A stretch of 64,000 nucleotides of DNA from Izhakiella australiensis (GCF_002006995.1 NZ_MRUL01000010.1:62001-126000), one strand, 5' to 3'. Counted from the stretch's first letter, positions 21,120 through 32,616 are shown. Notes: generated from the letters alone by a model not told the origin. Program-made: numbers and translations.

Positions 21120-22550
21120 GTGCCAAAAAATGATAAAAATAGTGGCCCATTCAATCCTGGGCTGCTGTTGCTGAATCGCCTGCCGGGACAAAGCCTGAGC
21201 ATGCAGATCCATGATGGGATCCAGCAGGCGATATTTAATGGCAACTTGCCCGCCGGTTCACGGTTACCTTCATGCCGGGATCTGGCGGCGCAGCTTGGGG
21301 TCGCGCGTGGGACGGTGCGCAGAGCCTATGATGGATTGGTAGACAACCAGTTATTGATTGCCAGAGGCGCGGCCGGAACCTTTGTCTGTCGCCATGTCCA
21401 GCCACCCTCCTTGCCAAATGCCGATCACAGCTCCCCGCGCAGCGCGGTCATCAATGACTATGACATGCCGGCACTCACCTTTCAGATGGGGGTTCCAGCC
21501 AGCGACTGCTTTCCGGCAAAAGTCTGGACGCGCCTGCTGCATAAAGAGTCCCGTCAGCTAGCCAGTCTGCCTTTCGGCTATCCCGACCCGCGCGGCAGCC
21601 TGGCCCTGCGCCATGAACTGGCGGCCTATCTGGCGATGACCAGAGGGATCCGCTGCCATCCTTCGCAAATCCTGCTGACCCAGGGGTATGCCGGCGCGCT
21701 GGGGTTAATCTTTATGGTTTTGGCGCTGCGGGGTAAAACCGGCTGGATAGAAGATCCTGGCTACCCGCTGGCGACCAGGGCGCTGCAGCTGGCGGGGATT
21801 AACACTATCCCGGTGAAAGTCGATGACGCCGGAATATGCGTTGAAGAAGGGATTAAACATGGGCGGCAAGCCGATTTTGCGCTGGTCACGCCGGGCCAGC
21901 AGGCTCCGCTGGGCGTCACGCTGACATCGCAGCGCCGACAGATGCTACTGAACTGGGCGAATGAACGGCAGGCATGGATTATTGAAGATGACTATCTCGG
22001 CGAACTGCAGCTCTATGGCCGCGCAGCCCCGGCGCTGGCTTCGCAGGACAGTGAAGGAAGAGTGCTGCATATTGGCACCTTCAGTAAAACGCTCAGCCCG
22101 CTGTTCCGCTGCGGTTATCTGGTGGTGCCGCCAGCGCTGGCCTCCCGCTTCGCTGATGCGATGGCCGCGTTTAATCCCTCCGCTTCGCCCTTACTTCACA
22201 ATACCATTGCCGCTTTCATGCGTGACGGTCATTTTTTACGCCATCTGCGGCGCATGAAGCGCACCTATCGTGAAAGGCTGGAGTTAATGGCGCAGAGCCT
22301 GAAACATGAGTTTCCTCTCCTGCGCCAGGCGGGGCTTTCGCTGATCGTCGGGCTTGCTGATGCCAGCGACGATCAGGCCATCGCGCGCGAAGCGCTGAAA
22401 AACGGCATGGCCCCTTCGCCGCTTTCCAGCTGGTACGCTGCCGCGCAGCATTCCCGCCGCGGTCTGCTGCTGGGGGTTACCACCTTGCCTGCTCAGGGCT
22501 TTGATGCCTGTAGCCAGCGCCTGCGTGAGCTGGCAGACAACTTTAGCTAG
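21120..22550 (+). CDS. MocR-family (GntR/aminotransferase) transcriptional regulator
   Basis: A 476-residue fusion of an N-terminal GntR winged helix (about residues 20-85, LPSCRDLAAQLGVARGTVRRAY) and a C-terminal fold-type I aminotransferase domain. The PLP-binding lysine is in GTFSKTLSPLFRCGY near residue 325, so PLP binding is expected. Such proteins usually bind PLP or its adducts as effectors rather than catalysing. The start used is GTG at 21120; no strong ribosome-binding site precedes it, so the start is uncertain. It is divergent from the AhpD-like gene and absent from this place in E. coli. Confidence 0.9.
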   Translation: MPKNDKNSGPFNPGLLLLNRLPGQSLSMQIHDGIQQAIFNGNLPAGSRLPSCRDLAAQLGVARGTVRRAYDGLVDNQLLIARGAAGTFVCRHVQPPSLPNADHSSPRSAVINDYDMPALTFQMGVPASDCFPAKVWTRLLHKESRQLASLPFGYPDPRGSLALRHELAAYLAMTRGIRCHPSQILLTQGYAGALGLIFMVLALRGKTGWIEDPGYPLATRALQLAGINTIPVKVDDAGICVEEGIKHGRQADFALVTPGQQAPLGVTLTSQRRQMLLNWANERQAWIIEDDYLGELQLYGRAAPALASQDSEGRVLHIGTFSKTLSPLFRCGYLVVPPALASRFADAMAAFNPSASPLLHNTIAAFMRDGHFLRHLRRMKRTYRERLELMAQSLKHEFPLLRQAGLSLIVGLADASDDQAIAREALKNGMAPSPLSSWYAAAQHSRRGLLLGVTTLPAQGFDACSQRLRELADNFS

Positions 22551-22812
22551 CCATATCCGGCGCTGACGCTGTCGGCAATTACCCGCCTCTTCCCCTTTGC
22601 AACGTTGCAACACGAACTGTGGTGCCAGACACAAATCAGGAAATTTTATTGAAAGCGCCATAAAAACAACTTTTATTTTTTGTTATAACGCTAACTGGTA
22701 ATTTAAAATGTTAACATATAAACCTAATCGCCATATTTATCATTAAATTAGCGAAACAATTAACATAACCAACTAATGACAAGGAATTTCCAGTAAATAT
22801 CAAGGAGGACTT

Positions 22813-23115
22813 ATGCAACCGCTGAAAAGCGACTGGCATTCAGCAGATATCATCGCGGCTTTACATAAAAGAAAAACCTCACTGGCGGCGCTTTCCCGCG
22901 CTTCGGGCCTCAGTTCTTCAACGCTGGCCAATGCCATTTGTCGCCCCTGGCCCAAAGGAGAATGGCTGATTGCCAACGCGCTCGGCATTCATCCGGCGGA
23001 GATATGGCCCAGCCGCTATTACGATCCGGAGTCACACAAACTGCTCGATCGTAAACGACTGATTCGACCAGAGGCAACGCATAAAAACGGCGCCGGACAG
23101 GGGCGCCAGAGCTAA
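22813..23115 (+). CDS. sfsB: Ner-like DNA-binding regulator SfsB (Nlp)
   Basis: SfsB is a small helix-turn-helix protein related to phage Mu Ner, linked in E. coli to activation of maltose genes. The 100-residue product shows the Ner signature SDWHSADIIAALHKRKTSLA and SSSTLANAICRPWPKGEWLIA. A strong AAGGAGG lies 6 nt before the ATG. It sits next to convergent murA as in E. coli, and its C-terminal tail differs. Confidence 0.9.
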   Translation: MQPLKSDWHSADIIAALHKRKTSLAALSRASGLSSSTLANAICRPWPKGEWLIANALGIHPAEIWPSRYYDPESHKLLDRKRLIRPEATHKNGAGQGRQS

Positions 23116-23147
23116 AAAAAACGGACGACCTGAGTCGTCCGTTTTGT
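23114..23147. terminator. Bidirectional terminator between sfsB and murA
   Basis: ACGGACGAC/GTCGTCCGT stem, preceded by eight A and followed by TTTT, between the convergent stops of sfsB and murA. The minus-strand side has the stronger T run. Confidence 0.85.
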
Positions 23148-23163
23148 AGCAGCATGAGAAGCG

Positions 23164-24489
<1,326 letters not shown>

Positions 24490-24502
24490 TCAGGCAAGCC
24501 AA

Positions 24503-24757
24503 TTAAAAACCGTTCAGCTTACGGTCACGCGCCCACTCAGTCGGCGTGTAGGTTTTGATGGAAACCGCATGAATACGATTATCCGCAATATATTCCATCA
24601 GCGGCGCATAAACCGCCTGCTGTTTTTTTACCCGACTCAGCTCGGCAAAAACGTCGCCAACGGCGATCACCTGAAAGTGACTGCCATCGCCGGAAACGTG
24701 TACCTCGTCTAAGGGTAACGCGCTTAAAAGCACCGATTGTATTTCGCTATTTTCCAT
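24503..24757 (-). CDS. ibaG: BolA-family iron-sulfur metabolism protein IbaG
   Basis: IbaG is a BolA-like protein that binds monothiol glutaredoxins with a shared [2Fe-2S] cluster and influences acid resistance. The 84 residues ([16 protein letters not shown]) match E. coli. The conserved C-terminal region [16 protein letters not shown] and the invariant His are present. ATG at 24755-24757 is chosen; another ATG lies two codons upstream. Separated from mlaB by a terminator, so it likely has its own promoter with murA. Confidence 0.94.
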   Translation of the reverse strand: MENSEIQSVLLSALPLDEVHVSGDGSHFQVIAVGDVFAELSRVKKQQAVYAPLMEYIADNRIHAVSIKTYTPTEWARDRKLNGF

Positions 24758-24827
24758 GACCATTCTGACGTTGATTGATGATAACAGCCCCACATAGTAG
24801 AGGAATTTGCCTTTATCTTAAACAAGC

Positions 24828-24857
24828 AGAAAGCCCCAGACTGAGCAGGGGCTTTCT
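24828..24857 (-). terminator. mla operon terminator
   Basis: AGAAAGCCCC/GGGGCTTTCT, a 10-bp perfect stem with a 10-nt loop, about 30 bp after mlaB. The A/T-rich arms supply a short U tract. Confidence 0.75.
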
Positions 24858-24883
24858 CTATCAGGCGATAAACAATTACATCG

Positions 24884-25177
24884 CTAGTCGACCGCCATCA
24901 GGGGCTGTAAATTATACAATGAGATAAGCGATCGCAGCCTGTCGGTGATACCGGTTACCTGCAGCGTCACATTTTGCTTTACCGCCGCTTCGCGGAGGTG
25001 AACCAGCAGCGCCAGTCCGGCAGTGTCCACCTGATCAAGGCCGCTGACATCCAGCTGACTGACGCCTTTCACCAGCTCATCACGCTGCTGCCATAGCGGC
25101 AACAGCGTCTCGTGGTTCAGCCGGCCAGTCAGCGCCAAACGACCGCCCGTGCTGGTCCAGCTTAGCGGCTGACTCAT
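24884..25177 (-). CDS. mlaB: Mla ABC complex STAS-domain subunit MlaB
   Basis: MlaB is the cytoplasmic STAS-domain partner that stabilises and activates the MlaF ATPase. The 97 residues carry the STAS core [20 protein letters not shown], including the conserved Thr. Its ATG overlaps the mlaC stop as ATGA, so the two are translationally coupled. It is the last gene of mlaFEDCB. Confidence 0.94.
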   Translation of the reverse strand: MSQPLSWTSTGGRLALTGRLNHETLLPLWQQRDELVKGVSQLDVSGLDQVDTAGLALLVHLREAAVKQNVTLQVTGITDRLRSLISLYNLQPLMAVD

Positions 25178-25809
25178 TGCTGCTTATCCAGCGTGATCGG
25201 CTGAGCGGCATAAGACTGAAGACGTTTGGTCAGCGCGTCGATCCCCTGTGTACGCAGGATATCGCTCCACTCATTTTGCTTAGTGGTGATCATGCTTACC
25301 CCTTCGGCAATCATATCAAACGCCTGCCAGTTGCCGGTAACGCTGTTCTTACGCCACTGGAAATCCAGTCGCACCGGCGGGCGGCCGTTCGGATCGAAAA
25401 TCGTTACGCGGATAGCGACGATATTCGCATTATCAAGCGGCTGCTCAGGCGCGACTTTGTAGGTCTGACCGTGGTAGAGCGCCAGCGCCTGGCCATAAGC
25501 CTGGGCCAGATAATCGCCAAAGGCTTTAAAGTAGGCTTCGCGTTGGGCAGGGGTTGCCTGCTGATAATACTGCCCCAGAACCAGCGCCCCGGCGTACTTG
25601 ATCTGCACGTAAGGCAGCAGCTCCTGGCGAACGATTTGGCGCAGATAATTAGGATCCTGCTTGATCTTCGGCTGTTCAGCTTTTAAACGACTGAAGGTTT
25701 TTTCCGCAGCTTGATCCATCAGCTTGTAGGGGTTGCTTTGATCAACCGCCGCATTGGCGGCCAAAGGAGCAATCGCCAACAGGGCAATCATCATTAAACG
25801 TTTAAACAT
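25174..25809 (-). CDS. mlaC: Periplasmic phospholipid-binding protein MlaC
   Basis: MlaC ferries phospholipids between outer-membrane MlaA-OmpC and the inner-membrane MlaFEDB complex. The 211 residues equal the E. coli length: a signal peptide ([20 protein letters not shown]) followed by the mature lipid-binding fold with [17 protein letters not shown] at 25807-25809 has GAGG 6 nt upstream and is preferred to a start four codons earlier. Confidence 0.96.
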   Translation of the reverse strand: MFKRLMMIALLAIAPLAANAAVDQSNPYKLMDQAAEKTFSRLKAEQPKIKQDPNYLRQIVRQELLPYVQIKYAGALVLGQYYQQATPAQREAYFKAFGDYLAQAYGQALALYHGQTYKVAPEQPLDNANIVAIRVTIFDPNGRPPVRLDFQWRKNSVTGNWQAFDMIAEGVSMITTKQNEWSDILRTQGIDALTKRLQSYAAQPITLDKQQ

Positions 25810-25817
25810 GCCAATCC

Positions 25818-26363
25818 TCATTTAGGCTGTGTCGGAGCAGACAGTTCAGGCGGAGTGCCGTCCTGGCCGGGCTGCTGACCTTTTTTACCACCCTCATCGT
25901 TGCTCTTATACAGGAACTGCCCGATGAGATCTTCCAGCGCTAACGCCGACTTTGTATCCTGAATGGTACTGCCTTCTTTCAGCATTGCAGTTCCCATTTC
26001 CGGATCGGAGAAACCAACATTTAAAGCCAGAAACTGCTCGCCGAGTAGGCCCTGCGTGCGCACGGCCAGCGAACTGGTGTCCGGCAGCTGGTTATACTTA
26101 TCCTCAATCGCCATGGTAACGCGCGGCAGGTAGGTTTTGGCATCGAGCGAAATATCGGTAACCCGGCCGATTACCACACCGCCAATTTTCACCGGCGATC
26201 CGGTTTTCAGGCCGCCAATGTTGTTAAAGTTCGCGTAAAGACGCCAGGTAGGTTCATTACCCAGCGATTTTACATCCGCAACGCGCAGACAGAGAAAAAT
26301 TGCCGCACAGAGTGCCAGAAGTAAAAAAACGCCAACCCAAATTTCACTCTTTTTAGTTTGCAT
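25818..26363 (-). CDS. mlaD: Phospholipid ABC transporter MCE-domain protein MlaD
   Basis: MlaD anchors a hexameric MCE ring on the periplasmic face of the MlaFEDB complex. The 181-residue product begins [11 protein letters not shown] with one N-terminal membrane segment (about 8-26), the MCE domain ([18 protein letters not shown]) and a hydrophilic Gly/Gln/Pro tail. The start is set by alignment with E. coli, five codons inside the longest open frame. Confidence 0.95.
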   Translation of the reverse strand: MQTKKSEIWVGVFLLLALCAAIFLCLRVADVKSLGNEPTWRLYANFNNIGGLKTGSPVKIGGVVIGRVTDISLDAKTYLPRVTMAIEDKYNQLPDTSSLAVRTQGLLGEQFLALNVGFSDPEMGTAMLKEGSTIQDTKSALALEDLIGQFLYKSNDEGGKKGQQPGQDGTPPELSAPTQPK

Positions 26364-26367
26364 TGCA

Positions 26368-27150
26368 TCAGTTCCCAAACATCAGTGCCGTCAGCACAAA
26401 ATCCAGCCCCAGTACCGCCAGTGATGCGTGTACTACGGTACGAGTCGTCGCCCGGCTAATTCCTTCCGAGGTCGGAATGGCATCATAGCCATTAAACAAG
26501 GCTATCCAGGTCACGGTAATGGCGAACACCGCGCTTTTGATTACGCAGTTCACAATATCTTTGCGCAGATCAACGGCGTTCTGCATTGCCGTCCAGAAAA
26601 AGCCGCTATCGATGCCTTTCCAGGTAACACCAACCAGCGCGCCGCCCAGTATGCCGACAGCGACGAAAATCAGCGCCAGCAGCGGCATACTTATAAATCC
26701 GGCCCAGAAGCGCGGCGAAACCACCCGACGCAGCGGATCCACCGCCATCATTTCCATGCTGGAGAGCTGCTCAGTGGCTTTCATCAGGCCAATCTCGGCC
26801 GTCAGCGCCGAACCCGCACGTCCGGCAAACAGCAGCGCCGTAACCACCGGCCCTAGCTCACGCAGCAGCGATAGCGCCACCAGCATACCGAGGCTGGTTT
26901 CTGCGCTATAGGTGGTGAGCACCAGGTAACCCTGCAGTCCGAGCACCATACCGATAAACAAGCCGGAAACCACGATAATTAGCAATGACAGCACGCCCAC
27001 GCTGTAGAGCTGTTTGACAAGCAGCGGCGCGTGTTTACGAAACTCAGGCCGCCCGATCAGCGCGTGGAAAAGCATCAGCCCGGCGCGGCCGAAAGAGGCG
27101 CAGGTTTGAATGCCGCGTCGTCCCAGCGAGGCCAGAAAACGAACTAACAT
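26368..27150 (-). CDS. mlaE: Phospholipid ABC transporter permease MlaE
   Basis: MlaE is the integral-membrane permease of the asymmetry-maintenance transporter. The 260 residues equal the E. coli length and contain about five to six hydrophobic segments, with the conserved cytoplasmic loop around [20 protein letters not shown] that contacts MlaF. It lies between mlaF and mlaD with gaps of only 4-7 nt. Confidence 0.96.
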   Translation of the reverse strand: MLVRFLASLGRRGIQTCASFGRAGLMLFHALIGRPEFRKHAPLLVKQLYSVGVLSLLIIVVSGLFIGMVLGLQGYLVLTTYSAETSLGMLVALSLLRELGPVVTALLFAGRAGSALTAEIGLMKATEQLSSMEMMAVDPLRRVVSPRFWAGFISMPLLALIFVAVGILGGALVGVTWKGIDSGFFWTAMQNAVDLRKDIVNCVIKSAVFAITVTWIALFNGYDAIPTSEGISRATTRTVVHASLAVLGLDFVLTALMFGN

Positions 27151-27157
27151 GGTCAGA

Positions 27158-27970
27158 TTAACTCCCTGATCCGATTAAATCCTGCAGGTATTCACCTGCC
27201 GGAAAACGAAAAGGCACCGGCCCGTCAGCTATACCGTCGATAAACTGCCGTACGCGGCTATCTGTGTTTTCTTTTAGTTGTTCAGCGGTCCCCTCGGCTA
27301 TCACCTTGCGACCCGCAACAATGTAGGCATAATCGGCGATGCTCAGCACTTCCGGCACGTCATGGGACACCACGATACAGGTGACACCCAGGGCATGATT
27401 GAGTTCATCAATCAGCTTAACCAGCACCCCCATGGTGATAGGATCCTGTCCGACAAAAGGCTCGTCAAACATAATCAGGTCCGGCTCAAGCGCGATGGCA
27501 CGCGCTAAAGCGACGCGACGCGCCATGCCGCCAGACAGTTCCGATGGCATCAGCTGCGCTGCGCCGCGCAGGCCGACCGCTTCCAGCTTCATCATCACCG
27601 TTGCATGCAGCAACGGTTCAGGCAGCCGGGTATGCTCGCGCAAAGGCCAGGCAACATTATCGAAAACGCTGAGATCGGTAAACAGTGCGCCAGACTGAAA
27701 CAGCATGCTCATTTTCTTTCTGGCAGCGTACAGTCGTGAGCGCGACAGCGTGGGAATATTATCGCCCTGGAACCAGATTTCGCCTTTATCAGGCTGTAGC
27801 TGTCCGCCGATAAGCCTGAGCAGCGTCGTTTTGCCGATCCCGGATGGTCCCATAATGGCCGTCACTTTCCCTTCAGGCACCGTCAGCGATACATCGTCAA
27901 AGATGACGCGATCGCCGCGACTAAAGGTGACGCCGCGAACTTCAACCAGATTCCCTGGCGTCTGCTCCAT
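27158..27970 (-). CDS. mlaF: Phospholipid ABC transporter ATP-binding protein MlaF
   Basis: MlaF powers the Mla lipid transporter. The 270 residues (E. coli 269) have Walker [14 protein letters not shown], signature [14 protein letters not shown] and Walker [14 protein letters not shown]. The start is ATG 27968-27970 ([13 protein letters not shown]), 17 codons inside the longest frame. It is divergent from yrbG, with 216 bp between. Confidence 0.97.
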   Translation of the reverse strand: MEQTPGNLVEVRGVTFSRGDRVIFDDVSLTVPEGKVTAIMGPSGIGKTTLLRLIGGQLQPDKGEIWFQGDNIPTLSRSRLYAARKKMSMLFQSGALFTDLSVFDNVAWPLREHTRLPEPLLHATVMMKLEAVGLRGAAQLMPSELSGGMARRVALARAIALEPDLIMFDEPFVGQDPITMGVLVKLIDELNHALGVTCIVVSHDVPEVLSIADYAYIVAGRKVIAEGTAEQLKENTDSRVRQFIDGIADGPVPFRFPAGEYLQDLIGSGS

Positions 27971-28186
27971 AATGACCTCTGTTGATCTGGTAATAGTAAT
28001 CAAGTGTAGATGGTACCCCATTAAATTCTGAAGAGGCGACTTTTACAGAAACTTACCCCGCAAGACGATGAATCCCGGCATAAGTTTTACTTTTTCTTTT
28101 CAGGGCGTCAGAATCACATCCATTATTATGACCTTGCCCACCATCGTCTATACAAAACGACAATGGTTTTGCAGAAAGGATCCTTC

Positions 28187-29167
28187 ATGCTTGTTGCTAC
28201 CGCCCTTCTGGTAATCGGTTTGGTGCTGCTGGCCTATGGTGCAGACCGACTGGTTTTTAGCGCCTCGATCCTTTGCCGCTCCCTGGGCGTTCCTCCGCTG
28301 ATTATCGGAATGACGGTAGTCGGAATTGGAACCTCGTTACCCGAATTCATTGTTTCACTGTCGGCAGCCAATCACGGTCAGCTTGATATGTCGGTAGGCA
28401 CGGCGATGGGATCGAACATTATCAACATTTTGCTGATCCTCGGCGGCGCGGCGCTGCTCCATCCCCTGACCGTACAATCCAACCTGATCAGACGTGAACT
28501 GCCGCTAATGCTGCTGGTAACCTTACTCAGCGGCTTTTTACTGTTTGATAATCAGCTGAGCCGGCTGGATGGCCTGCTGTTAATCATAATGGCATTAGCC
28601 TACCTGCTGGCGATTATCCATATTGCTAAAAGCGCCGCCCATAACAATAACGATACCCTGACCCGTGAGCAGATGGCGGAACTGCCGCGTGGCGATACCG
28701 GCAACACCGTGGCATTTCTCTGGCTCGCGGTGGCGCTGATTATGCTGCCGGTGGCAACCAACATGGTTATTGATAACGCCACGGTGGTTGCCGATTATCT
28801 CGGCGTTAGTGAACTGGTCATTGGCCTGACGATAATCTCGGTCGGCACCAGCCTGCCTGAACTGGCTACGGTGATTGCCGGGGCGCTGAAAGGTGAAGAT
28901 GATATTGCGATTGGCAATCTTATTGGTTCTAACATTTATAATATTGCTATCGTACTGGGCGTGCCGACTATGCTGCATCCTGGTAGCATTGATAACGATG
29001 CTTTTGACCGTGACTACTGGATTATGCTTGGCGTCAGCGCGTTGTTTACGCTGATCTGCCTGCAGCGACGCCGTCGTATCGGACGGGTAACAGGCGCCCT
29101 GTTACTCTGTGGTTTTATCCTCTGGGTGACGCTGCTTTACTTCTTCCCCTCAGAGAACTTCTGGTAA
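28187..29167 (+). CDS. yrbG: Calcium/sodium antiporter family protein YrbG
   Basis: A K+-independent Na+/Ca2+ exchanger-type membrane protein of the CaCA superfamily; the physiological ion is not established. The 326 residues (E. coli 325) carry the two inverted alpha repeats VGIGTSLPEFIVS and SVGTSLPELATV, and about ten membrane segments. ATG at 28187 (MLVATALLV) follows AAAGGA and matches the family start. It is 10 bp upstream of kdsD, so it likely heads the kds-lpt transcript. Confidence 0.94.
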   Translation: MLVATALLVIGLVLLAYGADRLVFSASILCRSLGVPPLIIGMTVVGIGTSLPEFIVSLSAANHGQLDMSVGTAMGSNIINILLILGGAALLHPLTVQSNLIRRELPLMLLVTLLSGFLLFDNQLSRLDGLLLIIMALAYLLAIIHIAKSAAHNNNDTLTREQMAELPRGDTGNTVAFLWLAVALIMLPVATNMVIDNATVVADYLGVSELVIGLTIISVGTSLPELATVIAGALKGEDDIAIGNLIGSNIYNIAIVLGVPTMLHPGSIDNDAFDRDYWIMLGVSALFTLICLQRRRRIGRVTGALLLCGFILWVTLLYFFPSENFW

Positions 29168-29177
29168 GGACTGAATT

Positions 29178-30164
29178 ATGCCCCACAGCGAGCTTGAACC
29201 GGGTTTTGACTTTCAACAGGCCGGCAAAGAGGTGCTGCGCATTGAGCGCGAGAGCCTTGAACAGCTGGACAACTACATCAACGACGATTTCAGCCGCGCC
29301 TGCGAAAAGATATTTTACTGCCACGGCAAAGTCGTTGTGATGGGCATCGGCAAATCAGGTCATATCGGCAAAAAAATGGCGGCGACGTTCGCCAGCACCG
29401 GATCTCCTGCTTTTTTTGTCCACCCGGCTGAAGCCAGTCATGGCGATCTGGGCATGGTCTCGTCGAGCGATGTGGTCATTGCCATTTCAAACTCCGGCGA
29501 GTCAGCGGAAATTCTGGCCCTCATCCCGGTGCTCAAGCGCCTGAGGGTATCGCTTATTTGTATCACCAGCCGCCCGGAAAGCAGCATGGCAAGCGCTGCG
29601 GATATTCATCTGTGCGTCAAAGTGCCGCAGGAAGCCTGCCCGCTGGGATTAGCGCCAACCAGTAGCACCACCGCGACGCTGGTAATGGGCGATGCGTTGG
29701 CCGTCGCGCTGCTGAAAGCGCGCGGCTTCACCGCCGAGGACTTCGCCCTCTCCCATCCAGGCGGCGCACTCGGGCGTAAGCTACTGCTGCGCGTCGATGA
29801 TATCATGCACACCGGAGATGAAATTCCTCACGTCAGCCGCGATGCCAGCCTGCGTGATGCTCTGCTGGAAATTACCCGTAAACACCTTGGTATGACGGTC
29901 ATCTGCGATGATTTAATGCAGATTGAAGGTATTTTTACCGATGGCGATTTGCGCCGCGTGCTGGATATGGGCGTCGACTTCCAGCAGGTGCGTATCGACA
30001 ACGTTATGACGCCAGGCGGCATCCGGGTACGACCGGCAACGCTGGCGGTCGATGCGTTGAATATTATGCAAAATAAAAATATTACCGCGGTGCTGGTTGC
30101 AGATGGCGATCTGTTACTGGGCGTGATTCATATGCACGACCTGCTGCGTGCTGGCGTGGTATAA
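29178..30164 (+). CDS. kdsD: D-arabinose 5-phosphate isomerase
   Basis: KdsD converts ribulose 5-phosphate to arabinose 5-phosphate, the first step of Kdo synthesis. The 328 residues equal the E. coli length, with an N-terminal SIS domain (VVVMGIGKSGHIGKKMAATFASTG and SNSGESAEI) and two C-terminal CBS repeats (from about 210). Next comes kdsC 25 bp downstream. Confidence 0.97.
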   Translation: MPHSELEPGFDFQQAGKEVLRIERESLEQLDNYINDDFSRACEKIFYCHGKVVVMGIGKSGHIGKKMAATFASTGSPAFFVHPAEASHGDLGMVSSSDVVIAISNSGESAEILALIPVLKRLRVSLICITSRPESSMASAADIHLCVKVPQEACPLGLAPTSSTTATLVMGDALAVALLKARGFTAEDFALSHPGGALGRKLLLRVDDIMHTGDEIPHVSRDASLRDALLEITRKHLGMTVICDDLMQIEGIFTDGDLRRVLDMGVDFQQVRIDNVMTPGGIRVRPATLAVDALNIMQNKNITAVLVADGDLLLGVIHMHDLLRAGVV

Positions 30165-30189
30165 GCTGATAAACGAGAAATTAAGCAAA

Positions 30190-30744
30190 ATGGTCATGGT
30201 TGAAACCTGTTACGGTCCGGTCAGTAGTGACGTGCTACAAAAAGCCCGTGCTATCAAGCTATTGATTTGCGATGTTGATGGCGTGATGTCTGATGGCGTT
30301 ATCTATCAGGGCAACAACGGTGAGGAATTAAAAGCGTTCAACGTGCGCGATGGCTATGGCGTGCGTTGTTTGCTGACCTCGGGCATCGAAGTCGCTATTA
30401 TTACCGGCCGCAAAGCAAAACTGCTGGAAGACCGCTGCGCCACGCTGGGGATTACACATCTTTACCAGGGTCAATCCGATAAGCTTTTGGCCTTCGCTGA
30501 ACTTGTGGATAAACTATCGTTGGCGCCTGAACAAATCGCCTATATCGGTGACGACCTGATAGACTGGCCGGTCATGGCACGGGTTGGGCTTAGCGTCACC
30601 GTTGCCGACGCTCATCCGGCGCTGCTGCCGCGAGCGGATTACACCACCCGGATTGCCGGCGGACGCGGCGCGGTACGTGAAATTTGCGACCTGATATTAA
30701 TCGCACAGGATAAGTTTGATGAGGCCAAAGGGCAGTCAGTATGA
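30190..30744 (+). CDS. kdsC: 3-deoxy-D-manno-octulosonate 8-phosphate phosphatase
   Basis: KdsC hydrolyses Kdo-8-phosphate to Kdo. It is a HAD-superfamily phosphatase with the nucleophile motif CDVDGVMSDGVIY (Asp pair) and the distal IGDDLIDWPVM. The product is 184 residues from ATG 30190 (MVMVETCYGPVS); E. coli is 188, and its first few residues do not align, so the precise start is less sure. The stop overlaps the lptC ATG (ATGA). Confidence 0.95.
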   Translation: MVMVETCYGPVSSDVLQKARAIKLLICDVDGVMSDGVIYQGNNGEELKAFNVRDGYGVRCLLTSGIEVAIITGRKAKLLEDRCATLGITHLYQGQSDKLLAFAELVDKLSLAPEQIAYIGDDLIDWPVMARVGLSVTVADAHPALLPRADYTTRIAGGRGAVREICDLILIAQDKFDEAKGQSV

Positions 30745-31319
30745 GTAAATTAAAACGCTGGATAACGCTCATTCTGGCTTTGATAGCCCTGATTCTGATC
30801 GGCTGGAATATGGCCGACAACAGTAATGAACCTGAGAATCAGAACAACAATAATAATAACGAGCCTACTTATACCAGCGATCGCTCAGATACGGTGGTAT
30901 ACAGTCCAACCGGTTCGCTAAATTATAAGCTGATATCAGATAAGGTAACTTACTTTACCAAAGATGACGTCAGCTGGTTCGATAAGCCGGTAATGACGGT
31001 ATTCGACGAAAACAAAGTGCCGATCTGGTCCGTGCGGGCTGATAAAGCCCGTTTAACCAACGATCGCATGCTCTATCTATACGGCCATGTAGAGGTGAAC
31101 AGCCTGACCAGCACCTCGCAGCTGCAGCGAATTATTACAGATAATGCAGTGATCAATCTGACAACGCTGGACGTTACCTCAGACGATAAGGTCACACTTT
31201 ATGGTACCAGCTTTAACTCAACCGGCATGAAGATGCGCGGTAATTTGCGGAAGAAAACGGCCCAGCTGATTGAAAAGGTCCAAACCTCTTATGAAATCCA
31301 AAACCAAAAACAGCATTAA
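30741..31319 (+). CDS. lptC: LPS export ABC transporter periplasmic protein LptC
   Basis: LptC is the bitopic inner-membrane protein that passes LPS from LptB2FG to LptA. The 192 residues match E. coli (191): an N-terminal membrane segment (about 7-23), an Asn/Gln/Glu-rich linker with an Asn run (NQNNNNNNEP) and a beta-jellyroll periplasmic domain. It overlaps kdsC by 4 nt and its 3' end overlaps lptA by 29 nt, so it is tightly coupled. Confidence 0.96.
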   Translation: MSKLKRWITLILALIALILIGWNMADNSNEPENQNNNNNNEPTYTSDRSDTVVYSPTGSLNYKLISDKVTYFTKDDVSWFDKPVMTVFDENKVPIWSVRADKARLTNDRMLYLYGHVEVNSLTSTSQLQRIITDNAVINLTTLDVTSDDKVTLYGTSFNSTGMKMRGNLRKKTAQLIEKVQTSYEIQNQKQH

Positions 31320-31836
31320 GTTTTTCCTGGCCGGCTCCCTTTTAGCCGCTGCGCTACCAGCACTGGCGCTCACCGGCGACACGGATAAACCGGTTCACAT
31401 TGATTCACAGAATCAGGCTCTGGACATGCAGGGCAACGTGGCGACCTTTACCGGTAACGTCGTCGCCACCCAGGGATCGATCAAGATTACCGCAGATAAA
31501 ATCGTGGTCACCCGCCCCGGCGGCGACAGTAGCAAAACGATTATTGATGCCTATGGCAATCCGGCCACCTTTTATCAGATGCAGGACAATGGCAAGCCGG
31601 TACAAGGGCACGCCTCTAAACTTCACTATGAACTGGCCAACGATTTTGTTGAGCTAACCGGCAATGCGTTTCTGCAACAGCAGGACAGCAGCGTTAACGG
31701 CGATCGCATCACCTATCTGGTTAAGCAGCAAAAAATGCAGGCATTCAGCAACTCAGGCAAGCGCGTAACCACGGTTCTGGTTCCGTCTCAGTTGCAGGAT
31801 AAAAACAAAAATGGTCAGCAAAAAAAGAGTAACTAA
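31291..31836 (+). CDS. lptA: LPS transport periplasmic bridge protein LptA
   Basis: LptA polymerises into the periplasmic bridge that carries LPS to the outer membrane. ATG at 31291 (MKSKTKNSIKFFLAGSLLAA) starts a signal peptide cut after ALA, giving a mature protein beginning LTGDTDKPVHI. The 181 residues compare with 185 in E. coli. The beta-jellyroll is typical. It lies inside the lptC end and 6 bp before lptB. Confidence 0.95.
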   Translation: MKSKTKNSIKFFLAGSLLAAALPALALTGDTDKPVHIDSQNQALDMQGNVATFTGNVVATQGSIKITADKIVVTRPGGDSSKTIIDAYGNPATFYQMQDNGKPVQGHASKLHYELANDFVELTGNAFLQQQDSSVNGDRITYLVKQQKMQAFSNSGKRVTTVLVPSQLQDKNKNGQQKKSN

Positions 31837-31842
31837 CGCTAT

Positions 31843-32568
31843 ATGGCAACCTTAATTGCAGAAAATCTGGCGAAAGCCTACAAAGGTCGCCGGGTTGTTG
31901 AAGATGTCAGCCTGACGGTGAACTCAGGTGAAATCGTCGGTTTGCTGGGGCCTAACGGCGCCGGCAAAACGACCACGTTTTATATGGTGGTGGGTATTGT
32001 GCCGCGCGATGCCGGCCGGATAGTCATTGATGATGACGATATCAGCATTCTGCCTCTTCATGCCCGCGCCCGGCGAGGTATTGGCTACCTACCGCAGGAA
32101 GCATCCATTTTCCGCCGTCTGACGGTTTACGATAACCTGATGGCGGTGCTGCAGATCCGTGACGATCTGACTAGCGAGCAGCGTGAAGATCGCGCCAACG
32201 ATCTTATGGAAGAATTCCACATAGGACACCTGCGCGATAGCCTTGGTCAGTCGCTGTCAGGCGGTGAACGCCGTCGGGTTGAGATAGCCCGCGCGCTGGC
32301 AGCTAACCCCAAATTTATTCTGCTTGATGAACCCTTCGCCGGCGTCGATCCAATCTCCGTTATCGATATAAAAAAAATTATCGAACACCTGCGTGATAGC
32401 GGTCTCGGCGTGCTGATCACCGACCATAACGTGCGTGAAACCTTGGCGGTGTGCGAGCGCGCCTATATTGTCAGCCAGGGACATATGATCGCCCACGGAA
32501 CGCCTGAGGAAGTGCTGGCCAATGAACAGGTGAAACGCGTTTATTTGGGCGAAGAGTTCAGACTCTGA
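31843..32568 (+). CDS. lptB: LPS export ABC transporter ATP-binding protein LptB
   Basis: LptB energises LPS extraction from the inner membrane. The 241 residues equal the E. coli length, with Walker [14 protein letters not shown], signature [16 protein letters not shown] and Walker [14 protein letters not shown]. rpoN follows 48 bp later, a pairing kept in most Gammaproteobacteria. Confidence 0.98.
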   Translation: MATLIAENLAKAYKGRRVVEDVSLTVNSGEIVGLLGPNGAGKTTTFYMVVGIVPRDAGRIVIDDDDISILPLHARARRGIGYLPQEASIFRRLTVYDNLMAVLQIRDDLTSEQREDRANDLMEEFHIGHLRDSLGQSLSGGERRRVEIARALAANPKFILLDEPFAGVDPISVIDIKKIIEHLRDSGLGVLITDHNVRETLAVCERAYIVSQGHMIAHGTPEEVLANEQVKRVYLGEEFRL

Positions 32569-32616
32569 TAAGGTGTTCATAATGGGTCAGTATTACGGGG
32601 AGATGACATCCTGACT

